Shown here one piece after another: positions 1 through 7,016 of a DNA stretch of 64,000 bases (position 1 is the stretch's first letter; each line of letters begins with the position of its first letter). The DNA comes from Entomomonas moraniae (GTDB taxonomy: Bacteria > Pseudomonadota > Gammaproteobacteria > Pseudomonadales > Pseudomonadaceae). The stretch covers positions 1,612,001 to 1,676,000 of the forward strand of contig NZ_CP029822.1 of NCBI RefSeq assembly GCF_003991975.1, written 5' to 3'. The position numbers and the translations under genes are program-made. Under the pieces are notes generated by a model that did no database searches, had not been told where the DNA came from, and saw only the letters and a list, made by a program, of their open reading frames with translations.

Positions 1-521
1 GTCGTCAAGGTGAAGCCAATATAATCAACGAATCAGGATTGTTTACTTTAATATTACGTTGCCGTGATGCCGTCAATAAAGGCACTCTACCCTATCGTTT
101 TAGAAAGTGGGTTGCTGGTGAAGTATTGCCATCTATTCGTAAAACCGGTGGATATGGAATAAATAACAATAGCTTAGAATATCCAGAGTATCGAGAAGAT
201 GTTAGGAAAAAAGCATTAGCTTATTCAGATGCCTGCATAGAGCAGTTAATCAAAAATAAAATACCATTTCCTAAATTCCCAACTGTAGACAATGAAGTCA
301 TAGATGGAGTTATCTCTACAATATTAATGCATTCACGGTTTATGTTGACGTTTGGAAATGATATGAAAATCCAAATAACCCAAATCCCTATGAGTGCTAC
401 TGTTGTTTATGAGGACAACAAAAAGCAAATGTCAGAATTAATAGGTAATCGCATACCACTAGAGTTCATTCCTGAATTATTAACTATTGGTGTTCAGCGA
501 CTATCCAATCAATTGAAATAA
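1..521 (+). CDS. Phage antirepressor-like protein, BRO-N domain (5' end outside window)
   Basis: The reading frame is open back to the first base (codons from position 3 on), so the true start lies left of the window; a TTG at 39 is only an internal codon. The visible part begins inside a BRO-N type domain: SGLFTLILRCRDA followed by RFRKWVAGEVLPSIRKTGGY is the conserved end of that domain in phage antirepressors, which bind DNA and usually counter a prophage repressor. The C-terminal 110 or so residues match no domain I recognise. The gene ends in its own terminator (529-552) ahead of the methyltransferase gene. It marks this edge as phage-derived. The family call is firm; the antirepressor role is inferred from family. 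Confidence 0.8.
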   Translation, partial: RQGEANIINESGLFTLILRCRDAVNKGTLPYRFRKWVAGEVLPSIRKTGGYGINNNSLEYPEYREDVRKKALAYSDACIEQLIKNKIPFPKFPTVDNEVIDGVISTILMHSRFMLTFGNDMKIQITQIPMSATVVYEDNKKQMSELIGNRIPLEFIPELLTIGVQRLSNQLK

Positions 522-528
522 TCTAAAC

Positions 529-552
529 AAGCCCTACCAGTTAGGGCTTTTT
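529..552 (+). terminator. Rho-independent terminator after the antirepressor gene
   Basis: An 8-bp stem (529-536 with 542-549) with a 5-base loop runs straight into five T residues. It lies between the stop at 521 and the next start at 567, so the methyltransferase gene probably has separate transcription or relies on readthrough. Confidence 0.8.
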
Positions 553-566
553 AATGCGAGGTATTT

Positions 567-2159
567 ATGCAAACAGCAGAATTAATTAATAACGTTGAAT
601 TTTATCCGCCTGTTGAGCATACGCTAATAGGAAGTTTGTTGTCAGAATTTGAATATAAGAAAAGTAAAATAACTTCTTTTTCTAATGAAATAATTAATAG
701 CATGAGCGAGGTATCATGTTATTTTGGAAGCTTTTATGCTAAGCAAAATAATAATAACCATCCACCGTCATTAAGTTATCTGTTAGAAAAAGAAGGTGCA
801 GTTAAAGCTTTAGAGGCTGAGTATTGGAATAAAGTTATTCTTTTAACGGGTGTAATGGAAATAATGCCAGAAAAAAGACGGCATGAGTTACATGAGCAAA
901 TCAAAAAATTAGAAACCGTTGAGTTTAATAACGATAACATCAAATCAACCGTTACTGATTTATTATTAAATAGAGACCGTTTTTTTGCTGAACGGTTAGA
1001 TGGGGTATTTAAAGCTTTGTCCGGTAGCCATGTCACTAATCAGCCCGAGGGATTTAGTAAGCGCATGATTATTGATAATGCCCATGATTGTGGACTCTAT
1101 AATGCGTGGTCATATACAGATTATAGAAAAATTGGTTATTTGCATGACTTACGGCTTATTGTGCGTAAGTTTGCAGGATTACCAGGTGAAGGAGATGTTA
1201 ATTTATCAGGTGTAACTAGCAACTTAGTAAAAGCGGCATTCAAAGTTACTGGCCAATGGATGTCTATAGATAATGGGCATATAAGATTAAGAGTATATAA
1301 AAAAGGTACTGCCCATGTTGAAATTAGCCCTGATATGGCTTGGAAACTTAACACGGTTTTAGCTTATCTTTACCCTACAGCAATTCCGCCAAAATTCAGA
1401 CAGAAGCCTAAAAAGCAATCAAAAGAGTTTAAGTTAATGAATAAGCCTCTCCCTTCTGAGGTTATAACTGAGTTAGCTAATTCTGATATTTCTACGCAGT
1501 TTATAAAAGTAAAAGCTTACTCTATTAATAAAGCAATAGAAAAAGAACTTCATTCAGTATTAAAGCAAATAGGTGGAGTATTAACGGAAAAGCCAAGAGA
1601 AAAATATTACTACAATGTTTTTTCTTTTGATTATAACGTTTACGAGGCTATTGAGGAGATTATCAGAACTGGTGAGATACCAGATCACAGAAGCTATCAA
1701 TTTTACCCAACCCCAGAGAATATAGCTCAAGATGCTGTGGCTATGGCGGATATTCAAGAAGGTAATACATGTTTAGAGCCAAGTGCAGGTATTGGTGGAA
1801 TCGCTGATTTCATGCCTAAGGTTAAAACAACCTGTATCGAAATAAGTGAGCTTCACAGTAGAATCTTAAAAGATAAAGGCTTTAATGTCGTCACAGGCGA
1901 TTTCTTGAAACTGGCGGAGAAAACAAGTAAACGTTTTAACCGTATTATTATGAATCCACCTTATAGCGAAGGACGCTGGAAAGCTCATCTAGAGGCAGCA
2001 AGTAGCCTTTTAGATAAGAATGGAAAGTTGGTGGCTATATTACCTGCAAGCGTAAAGGATAAAGAGCTGATAAAAGGATTTAAGCATACTTATTCCAAGG
2101 TGTATAGCAACGAGTTCTCAGGAACGTCTATTGATACCGTAATATTAGTATTGGAGTAG
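567..2159 (+). CDS. DUF4942 / N6-adenine DNA methyltransferase fusion, phage type
   Basis: This 530-residue protein combines an N-terminal DUF4942-like region (roughly residues 50-280) with a C-terminal class I SAM-dependent methyltransferase. SAM-binding motif I is the CLEPSAGIGG stretch near residue 402, and the catalytic motif is NPPY starting at N463, the signature of amino-methylating DNA methyltransferases, most often N6-adenine. Start: ATG with GAGG seven bases upstream. No restriction endonuclease lies beside it, so it looks like an orphan phage methyltransferase, which could protect phage DNA or affect regulation (inference). The target sequence cannot be read from the protein. The stop is followed six bases later by the next small gene. 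Confidence 0.85.
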   Translation: MQTAELINNVEFYPPVEHTLIGSLLSEFEYKKSKITSFSNEIINSMSEVSCYFGSFYAKQNNNNHPPSLSYLLEKEGAVKALEAEYWNKVILLTGVMEIMPEKRRHELHEQIKKLETVEFNNDNIKSTVTDLLLNRDRFFAERLDGVFKALSGSHVTNQPEGFSKRMIIDNAHDCGLYNAWSYTDYRKIGYLHDLRLIVRKFAGLPGEGDVNLSGVTSNLVKAAFKVTGQWMSIDNGHIRLRVYKKGTAHVEISPDMAWKLNTVLAYLYPTAIPPKFRQKPKKQSKEFKLMNKPLPSEVITELANSDISTQFIKVKAYSINKAIEKELHSVLKQIGGVLTEKPREKYYYNVFSFDYNVYEAIEEIIRTGEIPDHRSYQFYPTPENIAQDAVAMADIQEGNTCLEPSAGIGGIADFMPKVKTTCIEISELHSRILKDKGFNVVTGDFLKLAEKTSKRFNRIIMNPPYSEGRWKAHLEAASSLLDKNGKLVAILPASVKDKELIKGFKHTYSKVYSNEFSGTSIDTVILVLE

Positions 2160-2164
2160 CCAGC

Positions 2165-2323
2165 ATGCGCCCGACCAATTCAAAGCAACAAGAGCGCGAT
2201 AAATTAAGCGCTCAGGTCAAAGAGTTTTTAAGCAGAGGAGGACAAATAAAGATGATCCCCTCTTACCACGAATCATTAAGGACCAACAATCCTTATAACC
2301 ATAAACAGCATGGTATTATTTGA
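2165..2323 (+). CDS. Small phage protein, 52 residues, unknown function
   Basis: ATG at 2165, TGA at 2321-2323, starting five bases after the methyltransferase stop, so it is probably translated with it. The protein is basic and hydrophilic with the stretch VKEFLSRGGQIKMIPSYHE; similar 'FL..GG.I..IP' tails occur in small uncharacterised phage proteins (remembered, not searched). No domain is recognised. The tight spacing on both sides and the prophage setting support a real gene. Confidence 0.6.
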   Translation: MRPTNSKQQERDKLSAQVKEFLSRGGQIKMIPSYHESLRTNNPYNHKQHGII

Positions 2324-2330
2324 GGTGTGT

Positions 2331-2552
2331 ATGAGTATTAATTGGATATCCATAGAAAATATAGTAAACGATAAAAGAATATCACAAAAAACTGAATTAC
2401 TTTTACATAATAGAAAGGCAGGTGATTCAGATTTATATTATGCTCGTGCATTTTTTACCAATCGAGGTAATGGATATTTTAATACAGACTACTTAATCAA
2501 CGAATATTCGCACTATGTAGTAATTACTCCGCCACAAACCAATCAATCATAA
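2331..2552 (+). CDS. Small phage protein, 73 residues, unknown function
   Basis: The frame can be opened at a GTG at 2310, but the ATG at 2331 is preferred: it has GAGGTG just upstream, and the longer form would overlap the previous gene. The product is soluble-looking, rich in Tyr and Asn, with no signal peptide, membrane segment or recognised motif. It belongs to the run of small same-strand genes of the island. About 90 bases without a gene follow before the next start. Confidence 0.55.
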   Translation: MSINWISIENIVNDKRISQKTELLLHNRKAGDSDLYYARAFFTNRGNGYFNTDYLINEYSHYVVITPPQTNQS

Positions 2553-2642
2553 CCAAGCTAGCCATTCCAAAGCCTAGCCTAATTTAACCATAAACTACTA
2601 ACAGACTTATCTACAGTTACTGTGGATAAAGTGAGGTTTATT

Positions 2643-2891
2643 ATGCAAATAAATCTAGCAGCAGCCGAAAACATGACTGCTAATGAGTTATTTTCAGCTA
2701 TTCAATTACTGGACAACAGTCATTTAGGAGAAGTTCTTCCAATCCTTTTAAATAAGATTGATGACATTATTGCTGAAAATCATGAATTAAAAAAAGAATT
2801 AGAAGATAAGAGCGTCCTTAAAGATATGGCAGATGAAGTGGATGATCTTAGGGATAGACTAGATCAAATCAGCCGATTAGCAGATTATTGA
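2643..2891 (+). CDS. Small coiled-coil phage protein, unknown function
   Basis: An 82-residue acidic protein. ATG at 2643 is chosen over an in-frame GTG at 2622 because GAGG lies seven bases before it. The second half (DIIAENHELKKELEDKSVL and DEVDDLRDRLDQISRLA) has the heptad pattern of a coiled coil, so it probably forms dimers or binds a partner. The stop codon reads into the ribosome-binding site of the next gene, suggesting coupled translation. Function unknown. Confidence 0.6.
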   Translation: MQINLAAAENMTANELFSAIQLLDNSHLGEVLPILLNKIDDIIAENHELKKELEDKSVLKDMADEVDDLRDRLDQISRLADY

Positions 2892-2902
2892 GAGGTATTG
2901 TC

Positions 2903-3520
2903 ATGCCTATTAACTCAATTTCATTTAATGAAGAAATGATCAAGGCCATTTTAGATGGTCGTAAAACGCAAACAAGAAGGCCGCATGCAGAACCGAAATA
3001 TCAAGTTGGGGATATTGTCTATGTGAAAGAGCCTTGGAAAATAAAACAATGGTATCAAGATGATGGCGATTTAGATATCGAGTATGTAGTAGACGGTACA
3101 GTTAAACACAAAAGTGTGCCTTATGAAGAAGATGACTCAGGCGAAATATTCAACGAATACTGGATAGAGTCTTGTGATGATTATATTGAGGCTGGTGTAC
3201 CATTTAATGAAGAAAATGAAAGATATGAGACACCTGAAATAAACCCATGTCGATTACGACCAGCAGAAGAAATGCCTGAATATTTCTCACGTATTCAGTT
3301 AAAAATTACCGCTATCAGAAAAGAAAAGCTACAAGACATAACAGAACAAGATGCTATTGCTGAAGGGTTCGGCTTGACACCTAAAGATATAGTTAAGGAA
3401 GATAAAACACCATCTATAACTTGGTTTAGAGGTCTGTGGGATTCAATCTATGGTAATGATGAATCAAAACAATGGCAAGCTAACCCTTGGGTATGGGTTT
3501 ATGAGTTTGAGAGGGTTTAA
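2903..3520 (+). CDS. Phage protein with ASCH/PUA-like fold signature
   Basis: A 205-residue protein. The ATG at 2903 has AGAGG upstream and gives MPINSISFNEEMIKAILDGR; an ATG at 2888 overlaps the previous gene. The N-terminus 'F..EMI.AILDGRKTQTRRP' followed by 'YQVGDIVYVKEPW' is the pattern of phage proteins related to ASCH domains, a PUA-like nucleic-acid-binding fold. The end, LWDSIYG...W.ANPWVWVYEFERV, is also characteristic of that family. These proteins are common in phage early regions and their substrate is unknown. The family call is from memory of the pattern. Confidence 0.75.
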   Translation: MPINSISFNEEMIKAILDGRKTQTRRPHAEPKYQVGDIVYVKEPWKIKQWYQDDGDLDIEYVVDGTVKHKSVPYEEDDSGEIFNEYWIESCDDYIEAGVPFNEENERYETPEINPCRLRPAEEMPEYFSRIQLKITAIRKEKLQDITEQDAIAEGFGLTPKDIVKEDKTPSITWFRGLWDSIYGNDESKQWQANPWVWVYEFERV

Positions 3521-3522
3521 CT

Positions 3523-3687
3523 ATGCCAGAACCAGACAAAACCAAAGAATATAAACAAGGCCGACAAGCAAGACTAGATCGTAAAGAACTGGACTCATGC
3601 CCATACGGCAGCAAGATACATAAAACCTTATGGAAAGCTGGTTGGAATGACACAGATAAAGAAATAAACAAGCGGATGGGGTGCTGA
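3523..3687 (+). CDS. Ribosome modulation factor (RMF)-like small protein, phage-borne
   Basis: A 54-residue protein from ATG 3523 to TGA 3685-3687, beginning two bases after the previous stop. It carries the RMF pattern: a Gly/Ala pair (QGRQARLD), then CPYGSKIHKTLWKAGW, which lines up with the CPY...W..GW core of E. coli RMF, a protein that dimerises 70S ribosomes in stationary phase. Plasmid and phage relatives include CrpP, once proposed to modify ciprofloxacin, a claim that has been disputed. Whether this copy binds ribosomes is an inference. The next gene starts on the base after its stop. Confidence 0.75.
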   Translation: MPEPDKTKEYKQGRQARLDRKELDSCPYGSKIHKTLWKAGWNDTDKEINKRMGC

Positions 3688-4107
3688 ATGATTAAGGCGA
3701 CTGATTTTATTTTTGAAAAAACCTTATTCTTTGTTAAACAAGATGAATATGGGCGAGCGTTTTCTAGTAAATCATTAAACGATGCGTGCCATTCACTTGC
3801 ACTTAAATTAGTTAATGAATTTGGTAATTATAAAGATTTTAGTTTATTTGAACCAGAGAGAGTAGCTAGAGCAAGCAAAATAGCGCAACGCTTTGAACGT
3901 GAGTTTTTGAGAGAAAATAAAAAACCTAAATTCATTATTCTTCATGGAACAGACATAAAAGAAATGGATATTCTTACATGGAATACTGGATGCGACGCTC
4001 CTTACTATGAAAATGCTGTATTTGAAAGCAAAGAAGAAGCCAAGAGATTTGCGGAAGTAGAAGAAATGGATGATTTTACTATCGTTGAGGTAAGCAATGA
4101 GAATTGA
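3688..4107 (+). CDS. Hypothetical phage protein, 139 residues
   Basis: It starts at the ATG directly after the TGA of the RMF-like gene (TGAATG), with GGGG about seven bases upstream, and overlaps the next gene by 11 bases. The protein is soluble and mixed-charge. The second half (KFIILHGTDIKEMDILTWNTG...AVFESKEEAKRFAEVEEM) looks like a small alpha/beta domain in which residues near the end follow a 'sequence-variable, E-rich helix' pattern, but I recognise no family. The overlaps argue for a real gene in one transcript. Confidence 0.6.
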   Translation: MIKATDFIFEKTLFFVKQDEYGRAFSSKSLNDACHSLALKLVNEFGNYKDFSLFEPERVARASKIAQRFEREFLRENKKPKFIILHGTDIKEMDILTWNTGCDAPYYENAVFESKEEAKRFAEVEEMDDFTIVEVSNEN

Positions 4108-4339
4108 GAAAAGTGTGAAAATCGTAGAAGCATCTGATATATGCGGATGGACTATTGGGGATAATTACGAATTTCGAGTACATGAGCAATATCCAGATAA
4201 AAATGGTGTAATCCACTACTACCACGTAAAGCCATCAAACGGTGCTGATGCAAAAGGGTATTGCCTTTGCATCAATAAAGATTTTGCCATAAAAATAGCC
4301 AAGCTGCTTAACGAGGATTTGAAAAGAGGTGATGTATGA
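4097..4339 (+). CDS. Hypothetical phage protein, 80 residues
   Basis: ATG at 4097 lies inside the end of the preceding gene with GAGG six bases upstream; its stop overlaps the next start by four bases (ATGA). The product is small, with Tyr/His-rich central residues (EQYPDKNGVIHYYHVKPS) and two cysteines. No domain is recognised. The overlapping gene ends place it in the same translationally coupled group. Confidence 0.6.
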   Translation: MRIEKSVKIVEASDICGWTIGDNYEFRVHEQYPDKNGVIHYYHVKPSNGADAKGYCLCINKDFAIKIAKLLNEDLKRGDV

Positions 4340-4527
4340 GTGATAGATTTTTAACTAAAGAACAAGTGAGCGAAAAAGTAGGACTTGCAGTTAGCACAAT
4401 TTATAAATATATGAAGCTTGGTGAATTTCCAAAGCAGCATAAAATCATAGGAGGAAAATCTGCAAGATGGAGTGAAAATCAGATCAATGAATGGATAGAA
4501 GAGCAAATAAAAAATAATGCTGCATAA
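4336..4527 (+). CDS. AlpA-family helix-turn-helix regulator / excisionase-like protein
   Basis: A 63-residue protein with the MerR-like fold of AlpA: FLTKEQVSEKVGLAVSTIYKYM is the helix-turn-helix, followed by the wing GEFPKQHKIIGGKSARW and the closing helix WSENQINEWIEEQI. AlpA proteins activate integrase genes or act as excisionases in prophages and islands. It is the last gene before tRNA-Leu, 82 bases away, and two GGGGCATA repeats lie directly after its stop, fitting a role in recombination or its control (inference). AGAGGTG upstream supports the start. Confidence 0.85.
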   Translation: MSDRFLTKEQVSEKVGLAVSTIYKYMKLGEFPKQHKIIGGKSARWSENQINEWIEEQIKNNAA

Positions 4528-4534
4528 ATCTTTA

Positions 4535-4554
4535 GGGGCATACTATGGGGCATA
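4535..4554 (+). repeat. Tandem GGGGCATA repeats beside the tRNA
   Basis: GGGGCATA occurs at 4535-4542 and 4547-4554, so the copies are 12 bases apart, slightly more than one helical turn. They sit between the AlpA gene and tRNA-Leu. Short direct repeats like this near an attachment site often bind the arm domain of an integrase or an excisionase; that role is inferred. Confidence 0.45.
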
Positions 4555-4570
4555 AAAATATCTATGAATA

Positions 4571-4604
4571 AAAAAAGCCTAGCTAAATCAATTAACTAGG
4601 CTTT
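4571..4604 (-). terminator. Terminator after the secG-tRNA-Leu transcript
   Basis: A 9-bp stem (4574-4582 with 4596-4604) with a 13-base loop is followed, reading the minus strand, by a run of T (complement of 4571-4576). It lies just past the 3' end of the tRNA and would end transcription coming from tpiA-secG-tRNA. Confidence 0.75.
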
Positions 4605-4609
4605 ATATA

Positions 4610-4695
4610 TGGTGCTGAAGATGGGACTCGAACCCACACGACCTACGGTCACTACCACCTCAAGGTAGCGCGTCTACCAATTCCGCCACCTCAGC
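4610..4695 (-). tRNA. leuU: tRNA-Leu (anticodon GAG)
   Basis: Read on the minus strand this is an 86-base tRNA including an encoded CCA. The acceptor stem GCTGAGG pairs with CTTCAGC, the D-loop is followed by the anticodon loop CTTGAGG (anticodon GAG), there is the long variable arm typical of tRNA-Leu, and the T-arm has GGTTCGAGTCC. Position directly after secG matches leuU in Escherichia coli and Pseudomonas. Its 3' half faces the phage island and is the probable attachment site (inference). Confidence 0.97.
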
Positions 4696-4727
4696 ACTAT
4701 TCGGTAGGTTAACATTACTGTTAACGA

Positions 4728-5150
4728 TTAATTACTTCCTTTAGAGTCAGCGGCAGGTGCAGGTGTCAACTCAACATCACTTTCTTTTGTTTGCACGTTG
4801 CTGTTTGTTGCTGGCGCTGGTTGATGTTCTATTTCTACATTTTGCTGCTGTACTTCTGGTTGGCTTACTGATTGAGTAGCAGCTGCTTGTTCTAATCGAC
4901 TTGTTGGTGCAGTTTTTAATTTAGCGTAGTAGGTTAAACCTAAACTTGTTGCAAAAAAGATAGCAACAAGTATTCCAGTTGTTCTACTTAAGAAGTTTGC
5001 TGAACCTTGACTACCAAACACAGTATTAGAGGCACCACCACCAAAAGAGGCTCCCATATCAGCACCCTTTCCATGCTGTACTAACACGAGAATAACTACA
5101 CCTAACGCAACTAGTAAGTGGATAATAACAATCGCTGTTTCTAATAACAT
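4728..5150 (-). CDS. secG: Protein-export membrane protein SecG
   Basis: SecG is the small subunit of the SecYEG translocon and helps SecA-driven protein export. The 140-residue product has two membrane segments (residues 1-24 and about 55-76) joined by the conserved cytoplasmic loop [21 protein letters not shown]. After the second segment comes a long low-complexity tail rich in Gln, Pro, Ala and Thr, common in Pseudomonas-type SecG. It starts two bases after the tpiA stop, so the two genes are cotranscribed, and tRNA-Leu follows 32 bases downstream. Confidence 0.97.
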   Translation of the reverse strand: MLLETAIVIIHLLVALGVVILVLVQHGKGADMGASFGGGASNTVFGSQGSANFLSRTTGILVAIFFATSLGLTYYAKLKTAPTSRLEQAAATQSVSQPEVQQQNVEIEHQPAPATNSNVQTKESDVELTPAPAADSKGSN

Positions 5151-5152
5151 TC

Positions 5153-5908
5153 TTAATTTCCCGCTATGCGATAAATCGCACCAAATTCATCTGCATTCAA
5201 TGAGGCACCACCAATAAGCCCCCCATCAATATCTGGCATTGTAAATAATGCATCTGCATTATTCTCTTTTACACTACCACCATATAAAATCTGTATATTT
5301 TGAGCAATTGCTTCTTTCTTTTCAGCAATTAGTGCTCTAATAAAACAATGAACTTCTTGTGCTTGCTCTGGTGTAGCTGTTAAGCCAGTACCTATCGCCC
5401 AAACGGGCTCATAAGCAATCACTGCATTGGTAAATACATCAATACCTAAGCTGTCTATTATACTATTAAGTTGATCTCTAATAATAGTAAATGTTTGATT
5501 TTTTTCTCGCTGCTCTTTTGTTTCACCCAAACATAATATCGGTTTTAAACCTTTACTTTGCGCTGCTTGAAATTTTTTAATCAGTATTGCTTCTGTATCC
5601 CCCAATAATAGACGACGTTCAGAATGTCCAACTAATACAAATTGGCAACCCACATCGACTAACTGACTTGCAGAAACCTCGCCAGTTAGTGCCATCTCAT
5701 CTGGTTCTATTGCACAATTCTGGGCGCCAGTCAAGATAGGCGTTTCTTTAAGCGCTTGGACAGCTTCAATAAGGAATAATGTGGGAGGAAATACTGCAAT
5801 ATCAACCTGTGGTTGCCATACTAAGTCTTTTAGACTTGTAAGTAGTGCTTTAACGCTCGCACTATTCCCATACATTTTCCAGTTACCTGCTACCAATGGG
5901 CGACGCAT
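5153..5908 (-). CDS. tpiA: Triosephosphate isomerase
   Basis: It interconverts dihydroxyacetone phosphate and glyceraldehyde 3-phosphate in glycolysis and gluconeogenesis. The 251-residue protein has all three catalytic residues: K11 in GNWKMYG, H95 in VLVGHSERR and E167 in [11 protein letters not shown], and the phosphate-binding GGSVKENNA and GGLIGGASL loops. Length is normal for bacteria. In Pseudomonas this gene lies between glmM and secG; here secG follows as usual, but glmM is 8 kb away. Confidence 0.98.
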   Translation of the reverse strand: MRRPLVAGNWKMYGNSASVKALLTSLKDLVWQPQVDIAVFPPTLFLIEAVQALKETPILTGAQNCAIEPDEMALTGEVSASQLVDVGCQFVLVGHSERRLLLGDTEAILIKKFQAAQSKGLKPILCLGETKEQREKNQTFTIIRDQLNSIIDSLGIDVFTNAVIAYEPVWAIGTGLTATPEQAQEVHCFIRALIAEKKEAIAQNIQILYGGSVKENNADALFTMPDIDGGLIGGASLNADEFGAIYRIAGN

Positions 5909-5986
5909 ACTTAACCTCGTCTATTTTGTTGGGCGCAAATATTACCCAAGCTTTTCAAAAGTAGCAAGTAAAAACTGTGTCTATTG

Positions 5987-6763
5987 TTATTTTTCGACAA
6001 AAGCACGTTCAATTAAGTAATCAGCAGGATCGCCCATACGAGGGGATATTTTTAGACCGAAACTATCTAGCACTTGACAGGTTTCATCGAGCATAGAGGG
6101 ACTACCGCAGACCATTGCACGATCACTTTCTGGGTTAATAGGAGGCAAACCAATATCATTAAATAATTTCCCAGAACGCATTAAGTCGGTTAAACGTCCT
6201 GTATTTTTAAAAGGCTCGCGTGTTACTGTTGGATAATAGATCAATTTTTCTTTAACCATATCACCAAAGAATTCATTTTCAGGAAGCTGATTAGTGATGA
6301 AGTCATAATAACCTAATTCACTCACATAGCGTACACCGTGAATAAGGATGACTTTTTCAAACTTCTCGTACACCTCTGGGTCTTGTATTAGGCTCATAAA
6401 AGGAGCTAAGCCTGTTCCGGTACTCAAAAAGTAAACATTTTTACCAGGCAATAAATCACCTGTAATTAAAGTTCCTGTCGGTTTACGACTTACTAATATT
6501 TCATCACCCACTTTTAAGTGTTGAAGTTTAGAAGTAAGAGGACCATTTTGGACTTTGATGCTATAGAACTCTAGATGATCTTCATAATTAGGGCTTGCGA
6601 TACTATAAGCACGCATTAAGGGCTTACCATTGATCTCTAAACCTATCATGACAAATTGGCCATTTTGGAAACGCAATCCAGGATCACGTGTGGTCTTAAA
6701 ACTAAATAACGTATCATTCCAATGATGAACGCTTAGCACACGTTCTGTGGCCATTTTACTCAT
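5987..6763 (-). CDS. fpr: Ferredoxin/flavodoxin-NADP+ reductase
   Basis: A 258-residue FAD enzyme that moves electrons between NADPH and ferredoxin or flavodoxin. The FAD-binding motif RAYSIASPNYEDHLEFYS and the NADP domain signature STGTGLAPFMSLI are clear, and the C-terminus (AFVEK) is the short bacterial type. The start is taken as ATG 6763, with AGGAG six bases upstream; a TTG at 6766 would add one residue. In Pseudomonas the enzyme supports oxidative-stress defence and iron mobilisation. The gene stands alone: 78 bases separate it from tpiA. Confidence 0.95.
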   Translation of the reverse strand: MSKMATERVLSVHHWNDTLFSFKTTRDPGLRFQNGQFVMIGLEINGKPLMRAYSIASPNYEDHLEFYSIKVQNGPLTSKLQHLKVGDEILVSRKPTGTLITGDLLPGKNVYFLSTGTGLAPFMSLIQDPEVYEKFEKVILIHGVRYVSELGYYDFITNQLPENEFFGDMVKEKLIYYPTVTREPFKNTGRLTDLMRSGKLFNDIGLPPINPESDRAMVCGSPSMLDETCQVLDSFGLKISPRMGDPADYLIERAFVEK

Positions 6764-6973
6764 CAAAAACTCCTATTAATCATAAACTAAGTAGTCATGC
6801 TTTATTAATACCCTTTGGCATTAATAGCTTTATATTAAATCTGTATGGGTGCACACTATAAGGGAGTTTTTAAACGATGAAAAGTATTTATATAGTCTAA
6901 TTTGGTATTAGCTTATTAATTGCTATTATAATAATTTTAAAACCTTAAATATTTTTTTATTATTTTTTATTAT

Positions 6974-7009
6974 AAGAAAGCAACTAACCACTTGGCTAGT
7001 TACTTTCTT
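6974..7009 (-). terminator. Hairpin after gldA, probable terminator
   Basis: A long near-perfect stem (6974-6989 with 6994-7009, loop of four) begins seven bases beyond the gldA stop. The minus strand shows no clean T run after it, so it is a weak intrinsic terminator or a transcript-stabilising hairpin. Confidence 0.5.
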
Positions 7010-7016
7010 AATGAAC

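Noticed and set aside
776-1036. Minus-strand frame inside the methyltransferase gene
   Set aside because: Shadow of the DUF4942 region with no Shine-Dalgarno sequence and no recognisable product.
3480-3671. Minus-strand frame of 63 residues overlapping the RMF-like gene
   Set aside because: It covers the ASCH and RMF-like genes on the opposite strand and lacks a start signal.
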